NCBI GenBank assembly: GCA_035999765.1
Contig: CP108521.1
Coordinates: 3,286,001-3,350,000, forward strand
Length of the DNA: 64,000 bases
Direction of reading: 5' to 3'
From: Streptomyces sp. NBC_01231
GTDB taxonomy: Bacteria; Actinomycetota; Actinomycetes; Streptomycetales; Streptomycetaceae
Position numbers and translations under genes: made by a program. Under the pieces are notes generated by a model, which did no database searches, was not told the DNA's origin, and was given only the letters and a program-made list of their open reading frames with translations. Shown here one piece after another: positions 36,047 through 46,864 of the stretch. Within the stretch, counting starts at the first letter, position 1, and the number at the start of each line of letters is the position of its first letter.

Positions 36047-37069
36047 ATGAGCCAATCGACAGCAGCTGGCGACGGCGCACCGGCGACGATGCGGGCTGTC
36101 GTCGTCACCCGGCCCGGCGGCCTCGACGCACTGGAGATCAAGGATGTGCCGGTGCCCGTACGCAAGCCCGGCTGGGTGCGGATCAGGGTGAAGGCGTTCG
36201 GCGTCAACGAGTCCGAGGTCACCACCCGCAAGGGCGAGTCGGACGCGGTGGTCACCTACCCGCGTGTGCCCGGCATCGAGGGCGTCGGCGTGGTCGACGA
36301 CGCCGACGAGGACAGCGGGCTGCGGCCGGGACAGCAGGTGGCCACCATGATGGGCGGCATGGGCCGCTCCTACGACGGCGCGTACGCCCAGTACGTGACC
36401 GTCCCCGCGGCACAGGTCATCCCGTTCGAGACCGGCCTGCCGTGGGAGGTCGTCGGTGCGCTGCCGGAAATGTTCCAGACCGCCTACGGATCGCTGACCA
36501 CCGGCCTGGACCTCAAGGCCGGGCAGACGCTGCTGATCCGCGGCGGCACCTCCACGGTCGGGCTGAGCGCGGCCACGATCGCCAAGGACCTCGGAGCCAC
36601 CGTGCTGTCCACCACCCGCAGCCCCGGCCGGGCCGGGGAATTGCGAGGCGCGGGCGTCGACCATCCCCTCGTCGACAACGGCACGATCGCCGACCAGGTG
36701 CGCGAGCTGGTGCCGGACGGTGTCGACGCCGTACTGGAGCTGGTGGGCTGCTCGGTGCTCACCGACACCCTCAACGCTGTCCGCCGGCACGGCACGGTCT
36801 GCTTCACCGGAGCCCTGGCGGGCCAGTGGACGATCCCCGATTTCAGCCCGTTCATGATCCCGGGCGGGGTGCGGCTGACCTCCTACGGCGGTCAGGCCGC
36901 CGACCTGCCGGCCGACGTCTTCGCCCACCAGCTCCAGGCCATCGCCGCAGGGCGCCTCAAAGTCCCGGTCGCGAAGGTCTACCACGGCCTGGAACAGGTC
37001 CGTGACGCCCAGGCCGGCGTCGAGTCCGGCACCACGCCGGGCAAACACGTCGTCGTCCTGGACGACTGA
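36047..37069 (+). CDS. Zinc-type alcohol dehydrogenase-like / quinone oxidoreductase
   Basis: 340 aa MDR-superfamily protein. AVVVTRPGGLDALEIKDVPV, PGIEGVGVVDDAD and the nucleotide-binding RGGTSTVGLSAATIAKDLGA are visible. There are no zinc-ligand cysteines in the usual catalytic loop, which favours the NADPH:quinone oxidoreductase branch. TAAGGA precedes the ATG. The ~108 bp after it before the next gene hold no feature. Confidence 0.9.
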   Translation: MSQSTAAGDGAPATMRAVVVTRPGGLDALEIKDVPVPVRKPGWVRIRVKAFGVNESEVTTRKGESDAVVTYPRVPGIEGVGVVDDADEDSGLRPGQQVATMMGGMGRSYDGAYAQYVTVPAAQVIPFETGLPWEVVGALPEMFQTAYGSLTTGLDLKAGQTLLIRGGTSTVGLSAATIAKDLGATVLSTTRSPGRAGELRGAGVDHPLVDNGTIADQVRELVPDGVDAVLELVGCSVLTDTLNAVRRHGTVCFTGALAGQWTIPDFSPFMIPGGVRLTSYGGQAADLPADVFAHQLQAIAAGRLKVPVAKVYHGLEQVRDAQAGVESGTTPGKHVVVLDD

Positions 37070-37177
37070 GAACTGATCGCGGGACGCGACAAGGTCATCG
37101 CACACATCGTGCGCAGTGAGTACCTCAGCCCGGCGGTGAGCGTCGCCGCTGCCCGTTGTTTCCGAAGGAGAGAACAG

Positions 37178-38182
37178 ATGACGGACCAGACGGCAGCAGA
37201 CTTTTTCGGTGCCACGACCACCCGGCCCCCGTTGGACCGGGAGCTCGCGCCCGTCGAGGAGGCGCGGGGAGCTGTTTTTCCGGCCCTGTCGGACGAGACC
37301 CTGCGAGAGATCCGACGGCAGATCGCCGCGGGTTCTCCTGGGCTGGATTCGGAGGCTCTGACGGTGGGCGGCAGAGTGCGGGTGGAGGAGCGCCAGGCAC
37401 CGGGGCCGGACGGCGCGCCGGACATCACTGTGCTGATTCTCAGCCCCGTCGAGGACCGAGGTCCCAAGGGAGGCATCCTCAGCCTCCACGGCGGCGGGAT
37501 GATCATGGGGGGCCGCCGGGACCACGTGAGCCATCTCCTTCCCCATGTGATCGATGGGAGTGCGGTCGTCGTGTCGGTCGAGTACCGACTGGCGCCGGAT
37601 CACCCCGATCCCGCGCCGGTCGAGGACTGTTACGCGGGGCTGGTGTGGATGGCGAAGAACGCGGCCGAGCTCGGTATCGACCCCGAGCGGCTCCTGATCC
37701 CCGGAGTCAGTGGCGGCGGCGGCCTCGCGGCGGGGACCGCGCTGCTCGCCCGCGACCGCGCCTTTCCCGAGCTCAGCCACCAGATTCTGATCTGCCCCAT
37801 GCTCGACGACCGCTTCGAGACGCACAGCAGTCGCATGGTGGACCGCGAAGGCGTATGGGACCGCTACAGCAACCTGTACGCGTGGACCTCCGTGCTGGGC
37901 GAGCGGTGTGGCGGCCCGGACGTCTCGCGGTACGCCGCGCCGGCCCGCGCCGAGGACCTCAGCCGGCTGCCGCGCACCTACATCGACACCGGCTCGGCGG
38001 AGGGATTCCGCGACGAGATCCTGATCTACGCCGGCCGCCTGTCCGAGGCGGGCGTGAGCGTCGATTTCCACATGTGGGGCGGGGGCTTCCACGGGTTCGA
38101 CATGACGGTGGATCATGCGGCTGTGTCGCGCGCTTCCAGCGCGACCCGTGAGGAGTTCATCCGGCGGGCTCTTGAGAGGTGA
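37178..38182 (+). CDS. Alpha/beta hydrolase, hormone-sensitive-lipase type
   Basis: 334 aa. Oxyanion motif LHGGGMIMGG, VEYRLAPDHPDPAPVEDCYA, nucleophile elbow GVSGGGG (S178; Val replaces the usual Asp), and the C-terminal GGGFHGFD providing the catalytic His. AAGGAG precedes the ATG. It is a short-chain esterase or lipase. Confidence 0.92.
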   Translation: MTDQTAADFFGATTTRPPLDRELAPVEEARGAVFPALSDETLREIRRQIAAGSPGLDSEALTVGGRVRVEERQAPGPDGAPDITVLILSPVEDRGPKGGILSLHGGGMIMGGRRDHVSHLLPHVIDGSAVVVSVEYRLAPDHPDPAPVEDCYAGLVWMAKNAAELGIDPERLLIPGVSGGGGLAAGTALLARDRAFPELSHQILICPMLDDRFETHSSRMVDREGVWDRYSNLYAWTSVLGERCGGPDVSRYAAPARAEDLSRLPRTYIDTGSAEGFRDEILIYAGRLSEAGVSVDFHMWGGGFHGFDMTVDHAAVSRASSATREEFIRRALER

Positions 38183-38446
38183 GCGGTGCGACAGCGGCCG
38201 TGGAGGCTCCGTTGCGTGATCTCATCGTCAAGGTGAAGCAGTCGACGACGCGGCGGCCGGTGCGCTTCGCGTCATCGACCACTTCGACGGGTCCGACCGG
38301 GCATCTGCGAGCAGGCGCCGGGCTTCGAGGAGGCGGCACCGTCACCTGCTGCTCGATATTCGCGAGATGCGACAGTGCTCGGTCGCTCGCCCGAGTTTCC
38401 CGGGCGCCGATGAAGCGAGGCGCCGCTACGAGGGCTCGGGGCGCGG
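38183..38446 (+). other. Gap with possible PucR-type regulator fragment
   Basis: Around 38245-38290 one frame reads ALRVIDHFDGSDRASA, resembling a short piece of PucR-like regulators. The rest shows no coding character. Low confidence. Confidence 0.25.
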
Positions 38447-39040
38447 TCAGTGCTTCGTGGTCGCGGGAAACAGGCGCTCCACGGCCGTGATGATGGCGGC
38501 TCGGCGTGCCGTCAGGAACGTGGCGCGATCCTCGCCGGACGGGGGCAGCAGGTCAGGTTGTGCAGCCCAGGCGGTGGCGATCTGGTGGACGAAGACCAGG
38601 ATGTCGACCGGGTCCCAGTGGGCGTCCAGCCGGCCGGCTTCCTGGGCCTGGCGGAGTTGCTCGACCTTGTGAGCCACTGTTTCCCGGAAGGAGTCGTGGG
38701 GGAGGGAGTCGCCGGCGTCGAGTTCCAGTTGCCCCCAGCTGATGAGCCGGAAGCGGTCGGGGTGGTCGGTGAAGTAGTCATGGAGGCGGCTGGCGTAACC
38801 GGGCAGGTCGGTGGGGTCCATGCGGGTCGCTTCGGTCACGGCCGCGAGCTCCTGCGCGGAGACGAACCGGTAGAGGGCCACCTTGCTGGAGAAGTAGGCG
38901 TAGACGCGTTCCTTGCTGGTCCTGGCGGCCTTGGCGATGCGGTCGATCCGCGCCCCGGCGATCCCGTGCTGGGAGAACTCGGCCTTGGCGGCACTCACGA
39001 TGCGGTCGCGGACCGAGTCTGCGCGGGTTGAGGCACTCAT
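38447..39040 (-). CDS. TetR-family regulator
   Basis: 197 aa. The helix-turn-helix is at residues ~10-55 (SQHGIAGARIDRIAKAARTS then KERVYAYFSSKVALY). The C-terminal domain DLPGYASRLHDYFTDHPDRF is typical of the TetR_C_35-like group. It is divergent from an aldo-keto reductase gene, with two copies of a 15-bp operator between them, so it probably represses both itself and the reductase. Confidence 0.92.
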   Translation of the reverse strand: MSASTRADSVRDRIVSAAKAEFSQHGIAGARIDRIAKAARTSKERVYAYFSSKVALYRFVSAQELAAVTEATRMDPTDLPGYASRLHDYFTDHPDRFRLISWGQLELDAGDSLPHDSFRETVAHKVEQLRQAQEAGRLDAHWDPVDILVFVHQIATAWAAQPDLLPPSGEDRATFLTARRAAIITAVERLFPATTKH

Positions 39041-39056
39041 GCTGCCACGCTACCCG

Positions 39057-39118
39057 ACCAAACCGTTTGGTTTGCCGCTGGGCGGCGGTCGGCGTAGGCT
39101 AAAACCGAACTGTTTGGT
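39057..39118. promoter_or_regulatory. Two copies of a 15-bp palindromic operator
   Basis: ACCAAAC-C-GTTTGGT (39057-39071) is perfect. ACCGAAC-T-GTTTGGT (39104-39118) has one mismatch. The copies are 47 bp apart in the tetR/AKR divergent gap, one near each start. Confidence 0.8.
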
Positions 39119-39127
39119 TTGACATAG

Positions 39128-40114
<987 letters not shown>

Positions 40115-40184
40115 CCCCAGCCCGAGCGGACCTCCGAATCGATCGGCAGTCCCGTACGGTCAGGGGCCGCGGGCCGCCGCGCAC

Positions 40185-40450
40185 TGCTCACGGATCGGTC
40201 GTGGCCTCGCGGGCCGCGAAAGCGGCAGGGATGCGGTCGCGGAAGAAGCGGCCCAAGTTCGCGGGATCGGTGAAGCCGAGGTGGACGGCCACAGTCTGGG
40301 TGTCCCACCGGGCGCCGGGCTTCGAGGAGGCGCCGCTCGTCGATGGGCTCACGTACCCCCTTGCCGGTGGCGTCCCGGGCGGCGCGGCTGAGGGTGCGGA
40401 CCGAGCAGCTCGGCGCAGTCCGCGGCTTGCTGCCGCTCCAAGACATTTAG
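40185..40450 (-). pseudogene. AraC-family regulator, frameshifted C-terminal relic
   Basis: The minus strand reads CSVRTLSRAARDATGKGVRE, then PIDERRLLEARR. After a frame change it continues TVAVHLGFTDPANLGRFFRD and RIPAAFAA. These are the two helix-turn-helices of an AraC DNA-binding domain. The ligand domain is missing and the frame is broken, so this is inactive. Confidence 0.75.
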
Positions 40451-40514
40451 GAAACGCCCGTACCTGTCGGCACGGCCCGTGCCGGGCGCATGGCCAACCA
40501 GCCCCAAACCCCCA

Positions 40515-40538
40515 TGGTAAGTGGATCAACTTGCCATC
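40515..40538. promoter_or_regulatory. Inverted repeat upstream of tetR (40568)
   Basis: ATGGTAAGT and ACTTGCCAT (one mismatch) are separated by 6 bp, 29 bp before the TetR gene start. Probable autoregulatory operator. Confidence 0.55.
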
Positions 40539-40567
40539 GAGGGGCGTGGGTATGTCGGTGGCGGACC

Positions 40568-41242
40568 GTGACCGAGCGGAAACCGGTGGCGATACGTGCC
40601 AGGCCGGGTATCACGCGCAGATCAAAGCGGAGAACCGCGCGCATCATCCGCGCCGCCCGCGACCTCTTCCTCGCCCGGGGATACGACAAGACCTCCCTGG
40701 CTCAGATCGCCCGGGAGGCGCGCGTCTCCACCGGCACCCTCTTCAAGCGGTACCCCTCCAAGGCCGCGCTGTTCGCGGCCGTCACCTCCGAGCAGTGGCA
40801 GCTGGATGTGCAGTACGCCGAACCGCCCCCGCCCGGTGATCCCCGGTACGGTCTGGACCACATCGGCCGCGACTACGCCTGTCTGGTATCACGGCCCGGC
40901 ACGGCGGCGCTGTGCCGCCTCATCATCACCGAGCTTCCCCAGATGCCGGAACTCGCCGACATCGTCGGCACCGGCTTCGCCATCGACCGCGGACCCTTCT
41001 TCGGCCGGCTCCGCGACTACCTGGACGCCGAGGCGCAGGCCGGCACACTCGACTTCCGTTCGGCCGACGGACAGACACAGCCGGCATCCGCAGTGGCCGA
41101 ACAGTTCCTCGGCATGATCTGCGGCCAGCTCCCGTGGCCTCAACTCGTACGCACCGACTTCGTCCCGCCCGACCCCACCGACACCACGATCGTGGACGAA
41201 GCCGTCGCCCTCATGCCCACCCGCTATCGCACCGGATCCTGA
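40568..41242 (+). CDS. TetR-family regulator
   Basis: 224 aa. The helix-turn-helix is at ~residues 25-70 (GYDKTSLAQIAREARVSTGT then LFKRYPSKAALFAAV). The C-terminal part (LCRLIITELPQMPELADIV) resembles TetR_C_14-like ligand domains. The GTG at 40568 is the best start giving a normal N-terminus, although no strong ribosome site is visible; a longer frame from 40490 would run through the inverted repeat. The regulated gene is unclear. Confidence 0.82.
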   Translation: MTERKPVAIRARPGITRRSKRRTARIIRAARDLFLARGYDKTSLAQIAREARVSTGTLFKRYPSKAALFAAVTSEQWQLDVQYAEPPPPGDPRYGLDHIGRDYACLVSRPGTAALCRLIITELPQMPELADIVGTGFAIDRGPFFGRLRDYLDAEAQAGTLDFRSADGQTQPASAVAEQFLGMICGQLPWPQLVRTDFVPPDPTDTTIVDEAVALMPTRYRTGS

Positions 41243-41407
41243 ACCCCGGACTGCCAGTTCACGCTGCCAGGACCCCGATACGTCGCCCTACCGGGACAGG
41301 TACAGGTAGGGGCGACCGACACGGCCCAACTCCACGAGGCACGCAGCGGCCACGCTTTGTATGCCGCCTCTGCGCACCCCGAGTGGTCCCTTCGGGCCGT
41401 CTTCTGT

Positions 41408-41462
41408 ACGGGCCGTTTCTGCCGCACCGCGGGCAGGCCGCGGTGCGGCAGAAACGGCCCGT
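41408..41462. terminator. 25-bp perfect hairpin
   Basis: A 25-bp arm beginning ACGGGCCGTTTCTGCC pairs perfectly with its complement across a 5-nt loop (GCAGG). It lies 166 bp past the TetR stop and just before dispersed repeat copy 3. It may be a strong terminator or an element end. Confidence 0.75.
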
Positions 41463-41639
41463 GATCCAAGGGCCGCACAGCAACCTGATCACCTGCCGCC
41501 ACACCGCGCCACCCACCACAGCAGCATCGGTCGGATGGCGACGAGGCAGCCACTTCCGATTCCCTGCGTCCTGCCAGCGTCCCGAATGCGGCACCCAGCC
41601 ACTCACAGAGGCCCCTTGCGGCCATCTACCAAACTACGA

Positions 41640-42070
41640 GACACACCATCGATGCAGGTCAGGGGCAGTTCGAACTACCGGTGGCAGCAACGCTGTTGAA
41701 CTCACGCGCAGCGGATTTACTCCGTTGGGCCAAAGTTCTGAATCTGTACGCCCGATGAGACGTTTCCGCAGGTCAGAAGCCTGCACAGTGGGGCGGGTGG
41801 GACTCGAACCCACGGCCGACGGATTATGAGTCCTTTGGGGATCTTGGCAAACCTTGCCGATCAATGCCGATCCTCGGCGTTTTACCAGGTCAGGTGAGGT
41901 GAGCGGTGTCCGTGCTTTTCGGCCCTTGTCAGTCTGTTCCCATCCTTGCGTCCTCAACGCGTCCCCACAGGACGGGGCCGGAGACTCTGGACGGTCATTG
42001 CGCCGGCTCAGGAGCGGGGCTCGAACCCACCCGCAGCGGATTCCTTTTCCCACTCCAGGGGCGGGCTCGA
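41640..42070 (-). repeat. Dispersed repeat copy 3 containing a tRNA(CAU) 3' half
   Basis: Core 41787-41833 is identical to copy 1 across the tRNA half except for one outer base. Flanks share 'cgtttccgcaggtcagaagc' upstream and 'cctttggggatcttgg' downstream. A degenerate second T-arm-like piece (ggggctcgaacccaccc) occurs near 42016. No gene lies between 41243 and 42055. Confidence 0.8.
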
Positions 42071-42247
42071 CAGGGCGTCGTCAGCCCACGCGCCGAGCTC
42101 CTGGAACGCTCGGGCGACAGGGGCGGGGCTGCCACCCTGCTCACCTCGCTGCTGGTCGACATGATCCGTGCCCAGGGCAGCGGCCACCCGCGTACACGCG
42201 AGGCCGCGGAGGCGCTGGCACGCTGCGGCGAGCGGGAGATCAGATGA
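42056..42247 (+). pseudogene. TPR-like protein C-terminal fragment
   Basis: 63 codons read PRAELLERSGDRGGAATLLT, SLLVDMIRAQGSGHPRTREA, AEALARCGEREI. The 'lGpdHP.T' motif resembles the final tetratricopeptide repeat of actinobacterial TPR/NB-ARC or kinase-associated proteins. It begins directly at the end of repeat copy 3, so it appears to have been cut there. The 250 bp after it hold no gene. Confidence 0.4.
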
Positions 42248-42497
42248 GGTTCGTCGGTCTCCGTCAAGTCCTCGTATCCGCCTCGCCGAGACAGCCGGCG
42301 GGGAGAAACCGCAGGGCGTTCGGCAGGAGAGTCAGGACCCCTCACGATCCCCCGGAAGGCCATCACCGTCTTGCCGATACTGACCTCGCACCGTGGCTGA
42401 TCGCTCTGGAGACGGTTCAGTCGACGGCGTCGCGCAGCAGATCCCGCAGTTTCAGTGCCGCCGGTAGCAGGGCAACAGGCAACGCCACATGGACGGT

Positions 42498-43430
42498 TCA
42501 GGCACCATCGGGCGTTCCCGGCCCCGGCGCCCTCTCTCCTGCGCTCTCTTCGTTCAGGCGGCCGACCGCCCACGGCAAGAGTTCCTTCGCCAGAGCAAGG
42601 CTGAACGGCCTGGCCGATGAGCGGAGTTCGGCGCAGGCCGTGGGACCGAGCGTGAGGTACGGGAGGGCGGCCAGCCTGTCGGTGGTGTGCTCGATCTCCG
42701 CCCTGCGCCGCACCCCTTCCTCGGTCAGCGCCAGGTCCGGTCCGTCGTCGAGCCATCCACGCTCACGTAGGCTCTGCACGGCCTCGCCCCACTGCTGCGG
42801 CGTCCATGCCCTCGAGTCGCGCAGGACCCCTGCATCGACGTCGCCTGCGGCGGCATGCGTGACGAGAGCTTCGATCCCGCTCAGTCCGGCGGTCAGCAGT
42901 GCCCCCACATGGCCGTCGCCACGGAACTCCCTCAGCAGAGTCTGCGCGTGCCAGAGCACGAGGTGGGGCTCGCTCGGCCACGACAGTGCGGCGTGCGCGG
43001 CGAAAAGTGGGCGGCCTTGCGGGTGGTGCACAGTCACTTCCGCTGCAGTACGGGCCAGTTCCGCCGCGCGGGCCATCGCCGGCGAGAAGACCTCCGCGCC
43101 GAGGATGCGGCGGAGCGTGGCATCGATCCCCGCGAGCCGGGCAGCGGTGAACTGCTGCGGCGTAGCGGCCTCCCATGCCGCGGGTATGGCCCGGCGCACC
43201 AGTTGTGGATTGAAGTTGTAGAACGTGGCGATGACCACCTCCGCCGAAGCCGCGCCGAGCGCGGCCGAACGGGACGCGAAGTACCCCGTCCTGGCGTCCA
43301 CGCCCAACTCGCCGTACCGGCCTGCCGCTTCGGGCGAGAAGTAGACGGCCCCGTGGTAGGGCTCGAGGGTTCTCCAGGTCTCGCGCGCGTAGGCGAGGCT
43401 GTCGCGGGTCAGGTTCTGTGCCTGCGCCAT
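42498..43430 (-). CDS. SCO6745-family protein
   Basis: 310 aa. LTRDSLAYARETWRTLEPYH, GAVYFSPEAAGRYGELGVDA, ASAEVVIATFYNFNPQLVRR and AALSWPSEPHLVLWHAQTLL are typical of the actinobacterial SCO6745-like family, which ends in a winged-helix (GWLDDGPDLALTEEGVRRRA, MarR-like). Function unknown. The start at 43430 follows GGGGAG; a longer frame from 43496 is less likely. Confidence 0.85.
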   Translation of the reverse strand: MAQAQNLTRDSLAYARETWRTLEPYHGAVYFSPEAAGRYGELGVDARTGYFASRSAALGAASAEVVIATFYNFNPQLVRRAIPAAWEAATPQQFTAARLAGIDATLRRILGAEVFSPAMARAAELARTAAEVTVHHPQGRPLFAAHAALSWPSEPHLVLWHAQTLLREFRGDGHVGALLTAGLSGIEALVTHAAAGDVDAGVLRDSRAWTPQQWGEAVQSLRERGWLDDGPDLALTEEGVRRRAEIEHTTDRLAALPYLTLGPTACAELRSSARPFSLALAKELLPWAVGRLNEESAGERAPGPGTPDGA

Positions 43431-43611
43431 GAGCGGCTCTCCCCTGTTGCGGATGAAACGTTGGTGTTCATCGAGCACATGAAGGCGGCGGGACACCCCG
43501 CGAAACGTACCGCCTGGTCGGTAACCTATCGGAGTGCGGCTCCGGCGACTACTGCCCTGCTGCCAGTTCTCCGCCGCCGGTCCACGAAGACCAGGACGAC
43601 GTAAATCCGTC

Positions 43612-44403
43612 CTAGAAAGCGGAGTTGGCGAACCAGTGACTCAGCAGGTCGTCGTCTCCGTCACGTGCGAAGCTCGCCGCGTCGTGGTGCAGTCGGCCGT
43701 AGACGAGCAGCAACAGATCGGCGGCGGTTCCATGAACGGTCGAGTCGGCGGTTTCGGCAGCACCCGGGTTCGTGTCGAGCCCGAAGCCGTCGGGCCGCAG
43801 GCGGACAAGCCAGTTTTCCTCACCATCGGTCGCGCGGAAGCGGATGGCCTTGTCGGGACCGCGCAGGTTCTCGACGTGGGGCGCGAAGGAGGTGGCGAAG
43901 GGCAGATTGACGAGGAACTCGTCGACCCCGTCCACGGCCGACGGGCGGTCGATCGTGGGCCGGCGGCCCAGGGCCAGTTCGGCGTCGACCCGGTGCAACA
44001 GGGTCTCGAAGAGCATCCGGCGTGCCCAGAAGCGGGCGTGCTGATCGACGCCCCATGCCCACATGGGCAGGTCCGGGTCGGTGGCCGCGAAGGCTTGCGC
44101 TGCCACGGTCGCACTGTCGGTCAGCCAGTCCGGGTACTCTTCCCGCCGCTCCGGGAGCCGCAGGTCCACCTCCCGCGTGCGCGGGGGCTCCTGGATGCGC
44201 GCGTGCAGAAGACTCGAGAACCAACGCTGGACGCCACCGGTGTGCTTGACCAGGTCTGCCAGGCTCCAACCGGGACAGCTCGGCACGACGGTCGTCAGGT
44301 CGGCATCCTGGAGGGCTGCGACGAGTCGGGCGGTCTCCACCGCGATCGCGGCGCGGTGGTCGACCGGCGCGGGTCCGTGTGCGGGACGGTCCAACGAGTT
44401 CAT
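43612..44403 (-). CDS. Maleylpyruvate isomerase family (mycothiol-dependent, DinB-like) protein
   Basis: 263 aa. The N-terminal four-helix DinB-like domain carries VPSCPGWSLADLVKHTGGVQ, the metal-binding HTGG motif, and WARRMLFETLLHRVDAELAL. The C-terminal MDMPI_C-type domain follows. Family members use mycothiol, a thiol of actinobacteria, for isomerisation or conjugation. The ATG at 44403 is supported by domain length; the ribosome site is weak. Confidence 0.88.
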   Translation of the reverse strand: MNSLDRPAHGPAPVDHRAAIAVETARLVAALQDADLTTVVPSCPGWSLADLVKHTGGVQRWFSSLLHARIQEPPRTREVDLRLPERREEYPDWLTDSATVAAQAFAATDPDLPMWAWGVDQHARFWARRMLFETLLHRVDAELALGRRPTIDRPSAVDGVDEFLVNLPFATSFAPHVENLRGPDKAIRFRATDGEENWLVRLRPDGFGLDTNPGAAETADSTVHGTAADLLLLVYGRLHHDAASFARDGDDDLLSHWFANSAF

Positions 44404-45064
44404 CGTGGGAGTCTTTCTCTGGGTGACGGCTTGGGGTGACCCCGGGTCGGCCGCCGACAGGCGGCAGAACCTGTCGCGCTGCAGGCGCTCAGCGGCGGGT
44501 GCCGACACCTGTGGCTTCACGACCCTCTCGATGGTCGCACCCGAATGCGCGCCCCACCCACACGGGAATCCCTCGCCGTCCGTCTGGCGCACTTCGCTCG
44601 CGCCGCGTACTTCACGGGCACGAGCGGCATCGCGGTGCAGGGGCCGGCCGGCATGACGGGCGGGAGGCTGAACGTCGGAACGGTCAGGGGCGACGGCGAC
44701 GCCTCCGGCCAGACGCTTGACCCACCGGGCGACGCAGCTGGACGGACGTGGCCGGCACGTCGCCGACGGCCAGCAGGGCGCGGGCGGTGTCGGTCGCCGC
44801 GCGGGTCCGGCGCCCTGGTGCGGGCAGCACGGCCGGCACCAGGCCAGCGGCCTACGCCAGGACGCGGTCGACGTCGCCGAGCTCTCGGTGGATCCCGACC
44901 CTCGATGCCCGGAGTACGTCTCTTTTCAGCCACGCCTCTATAACATCCCTGCACGGAAAGGCACTTCCGTACAGGAGCATGCACCTGACATGTTGCATCC
45001 ACCACTCGTTTCGTACGGCCCGGCCGGTGCCCTCAGCACGGCCGGGCCGTCTCCGGAGGACGCA
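44404..45064. other. Gap without recognisable gene
   Basis: 660 bp upstream of the subtilase. Long open frames exist on both strands but none has family-like composition. The subtilase promoter must lie near the right end; an AT-richer pocket is at 44935-44985. Confidence 0.4.
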
Positions 45065-46864
45065 TTGATACCCCACATATCCAGCCGACCCAGACGCACA
45101 ATGGTGCTGGCGGCCACCCTCGGCGCCACCCTCGCGTTCGGCGCCCCCGGCGCCCTCGCGGGCACGCTCCCCGTCGCCCCCTCCACCGCGCCAGCCGCCA
45201 AGGCCCACGCTCCGGCCGCCGTGCCGGCATCCCAGAGTGCGGCCTGGGTGGCCGGGACGCGTGCCTACCTCGTGATCACCGCCCCCGGTGACAGTTCGGC
45301 GGTCCGCTCGGCGATCACGGCCAACGGCGGCACCGTCTTCTCGAACTTCGACGCCATCGGCGTGATCGTCGCCCACTCGGCGTCCAGCGGATTCGCCGCC
45401 ACCATGCGCGGCGTCGCCGGCGTGCAGCAGATCGGCGCCACACGCACCTCGGACGTCCCGGCCGACGCCTACAACCCGGCACTCCCGGCCAATCCGGCCC
45501 AGGCCTCGACTGGGGCCGGAGAACCGGTCCGGGCCGACATGAGCCAGATCAAGGCCGACCAGGCCTGGGCCGTGAACCCGGGCTCCGCCTCGGTCAAGGT
45601 CGGCATCCTGGACACCGGTGTGGACGACCAGCACCAGGACCTGGCGCCCAACTTCGACGCGGCCGACTCGGTCTCCTGCGCCTACGGCAAGCCCGACACC
45701 CGTGCCGGCGCCTGGCGGGACGTCGACACGCACGGCACCCACGTAGCGGGCACCATCGCCGCGGCCAAGAACGGCAAGGGCGTCGTCGGCGTGGCACCCG
45801 GGGTGAAGATCTCCGCGGTCCGGGTCGCCGAGCCGGGCAACTCCTTCTTCTTCGCCGAGAACACCATCTGCGGCTTCGTCTGGGCCGGTGACCACGGCTT
45901 CAAGGTCACCAACAACAGCTATTACACGGACCCCTGGCAGTTCAACTGCCCCGACAACATCGACCAGGCCGCCATCATCGAGGGCGTCAAGCGCGCCCAG
46001 GAGTACGCCGAGAGCAAGGGCTCCCTCCAGATCGCCGCCGCGGGCAACGAGAACTACGACCTCGCCCACAAGACCACCGACTCCGCGAGCCCGAACGACT
46101 CGACGCCGGTCACCCGCACCATCACCAACGCCTGCCTCGACATCCCGACCGAACTGCCGGGCGTGGTCACGGTCGCGGCCAACGGCACTGGCGTCACGAA
46201 GGCCTCGTTCTCGAACTACGGTCAGGGCGTCATCGACGTCGCGGCGCCGGGCAGCAACGTGTACTCCACCGTCCCCGGCGGCGGCTACGGCAGCAAGAGC
46301 GGTACCTCGATGGCCACCCCGCACGTGGTCGGCGTGGCGGCGCTCATCACCAGCGCCAACCCGGGCATCACCCCGGCGCAGCTCCGCGCCAAGCTGGCCG
46401 AGCAGGCCAACGACATCGCCTGCCCCTCGGACAGCCGCTGCACGGGCACGACGGCCAACAACTCGTTCTTCGGCGAAGGACAGGTCGACGCCCTCAAGGC
46501 CGTCGGGACCACCCCGCCGACCGGCAAGTACTTCGAGAACCTCGCGGACTTCGCCATCAACGACAACGCGACCGTGGAGAGCCCGATCGCCGTCACCGGC
46601 GTGACCGGCAACGCCCCGGCCACCCTCAAGGTGGGTGTGGACATCAAGCACACCTACATCGGTGACCTGAAGGTCGACCTGGTGTCGCCGGACGACACCG
46701 TCTACACGCTGCACAACCACGCCGGCGGCAGCGCCGACAACATCGCCCAGACCTACACCGTGAACGCCTCCCCGGAGGTCGCGAACGGCACCTGGAAGCT
46801 GCGCGTCAACGACAACTCCGCCTCCGACACAGGCAAGATCGACGCCTGGAACCTGACCTTCTAG
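45065..46864 (+). CDS. Secreted subtilisin-like protease (S8) with C-terminal P-domain
   Basis: 599 aa. A signal peptide (~residues 1-32, ending GAPGALA) and a ~120-residue propeptide precede the S8 domain with catalytic D183 (GILDTGVDD), H223 (DTHGTHVAGT) and S415 (SGTSMATPHVVG). The oxyanion Asn lies in AAAGNENY. A proprotein-convertase P-domain follows (IKHTYIGDLKVDLVSPDDTV through NDNSASDTGKIDAWNL). The TTG at 45065 lies 5 nt after GGAGG. It is exported, probably self-processing, and degrades extracellular protein. Confidence 0.92.
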   Translation: MIPHISSRPRRTMVLAATLGATLAFGAPGALAGTLPVAPSTAPAAKAHAPAAVPASQSAAWVAGTRAYLVITAPGDSSAVRSAITANGGTVFSNFDAIGVIVAHSASSGFAATMRGVAGVQQIGATRTSDVPADAYNPALPANPAQASTGAGEPVRADMSQIKADQAWAVNPGSASVKVGILDTGVDDQHQDLAPNFDAADSVSCAYGKPDTRAGAWRDVDTHGTHVAGTIAAAKNGKGVVGVAPGVKISAVRVAEPGNSFFFAENTICGFVWAGDHGFKVTNNSYYTDPWQFNCPDNIDQAAIIEGVKRAQEYAESKGSLQIAAAGNENYDLAHKTTDSASPNDSTPVTRTITNACLDIPTELPGVVTVAANGTGVTKASFSNYGQGVIDVAAPGSNVYSTVPGGGYGSKSGTSMATPHVVGVAALITSANPGITPAQLRAKLAEQANDIACPSDSRCTGTTANNSFFGEGQVDALKAVGTTPPTGKYFENLADFAINDNATVESPIAVTGVTGNAPATLKVGVDIKHTYIGDLKVDLVSPDDTVYTLHNHAGGSADNIAQTYTVNASPEVANGTWKLRVNDNSASDTGKIDAWNLTF

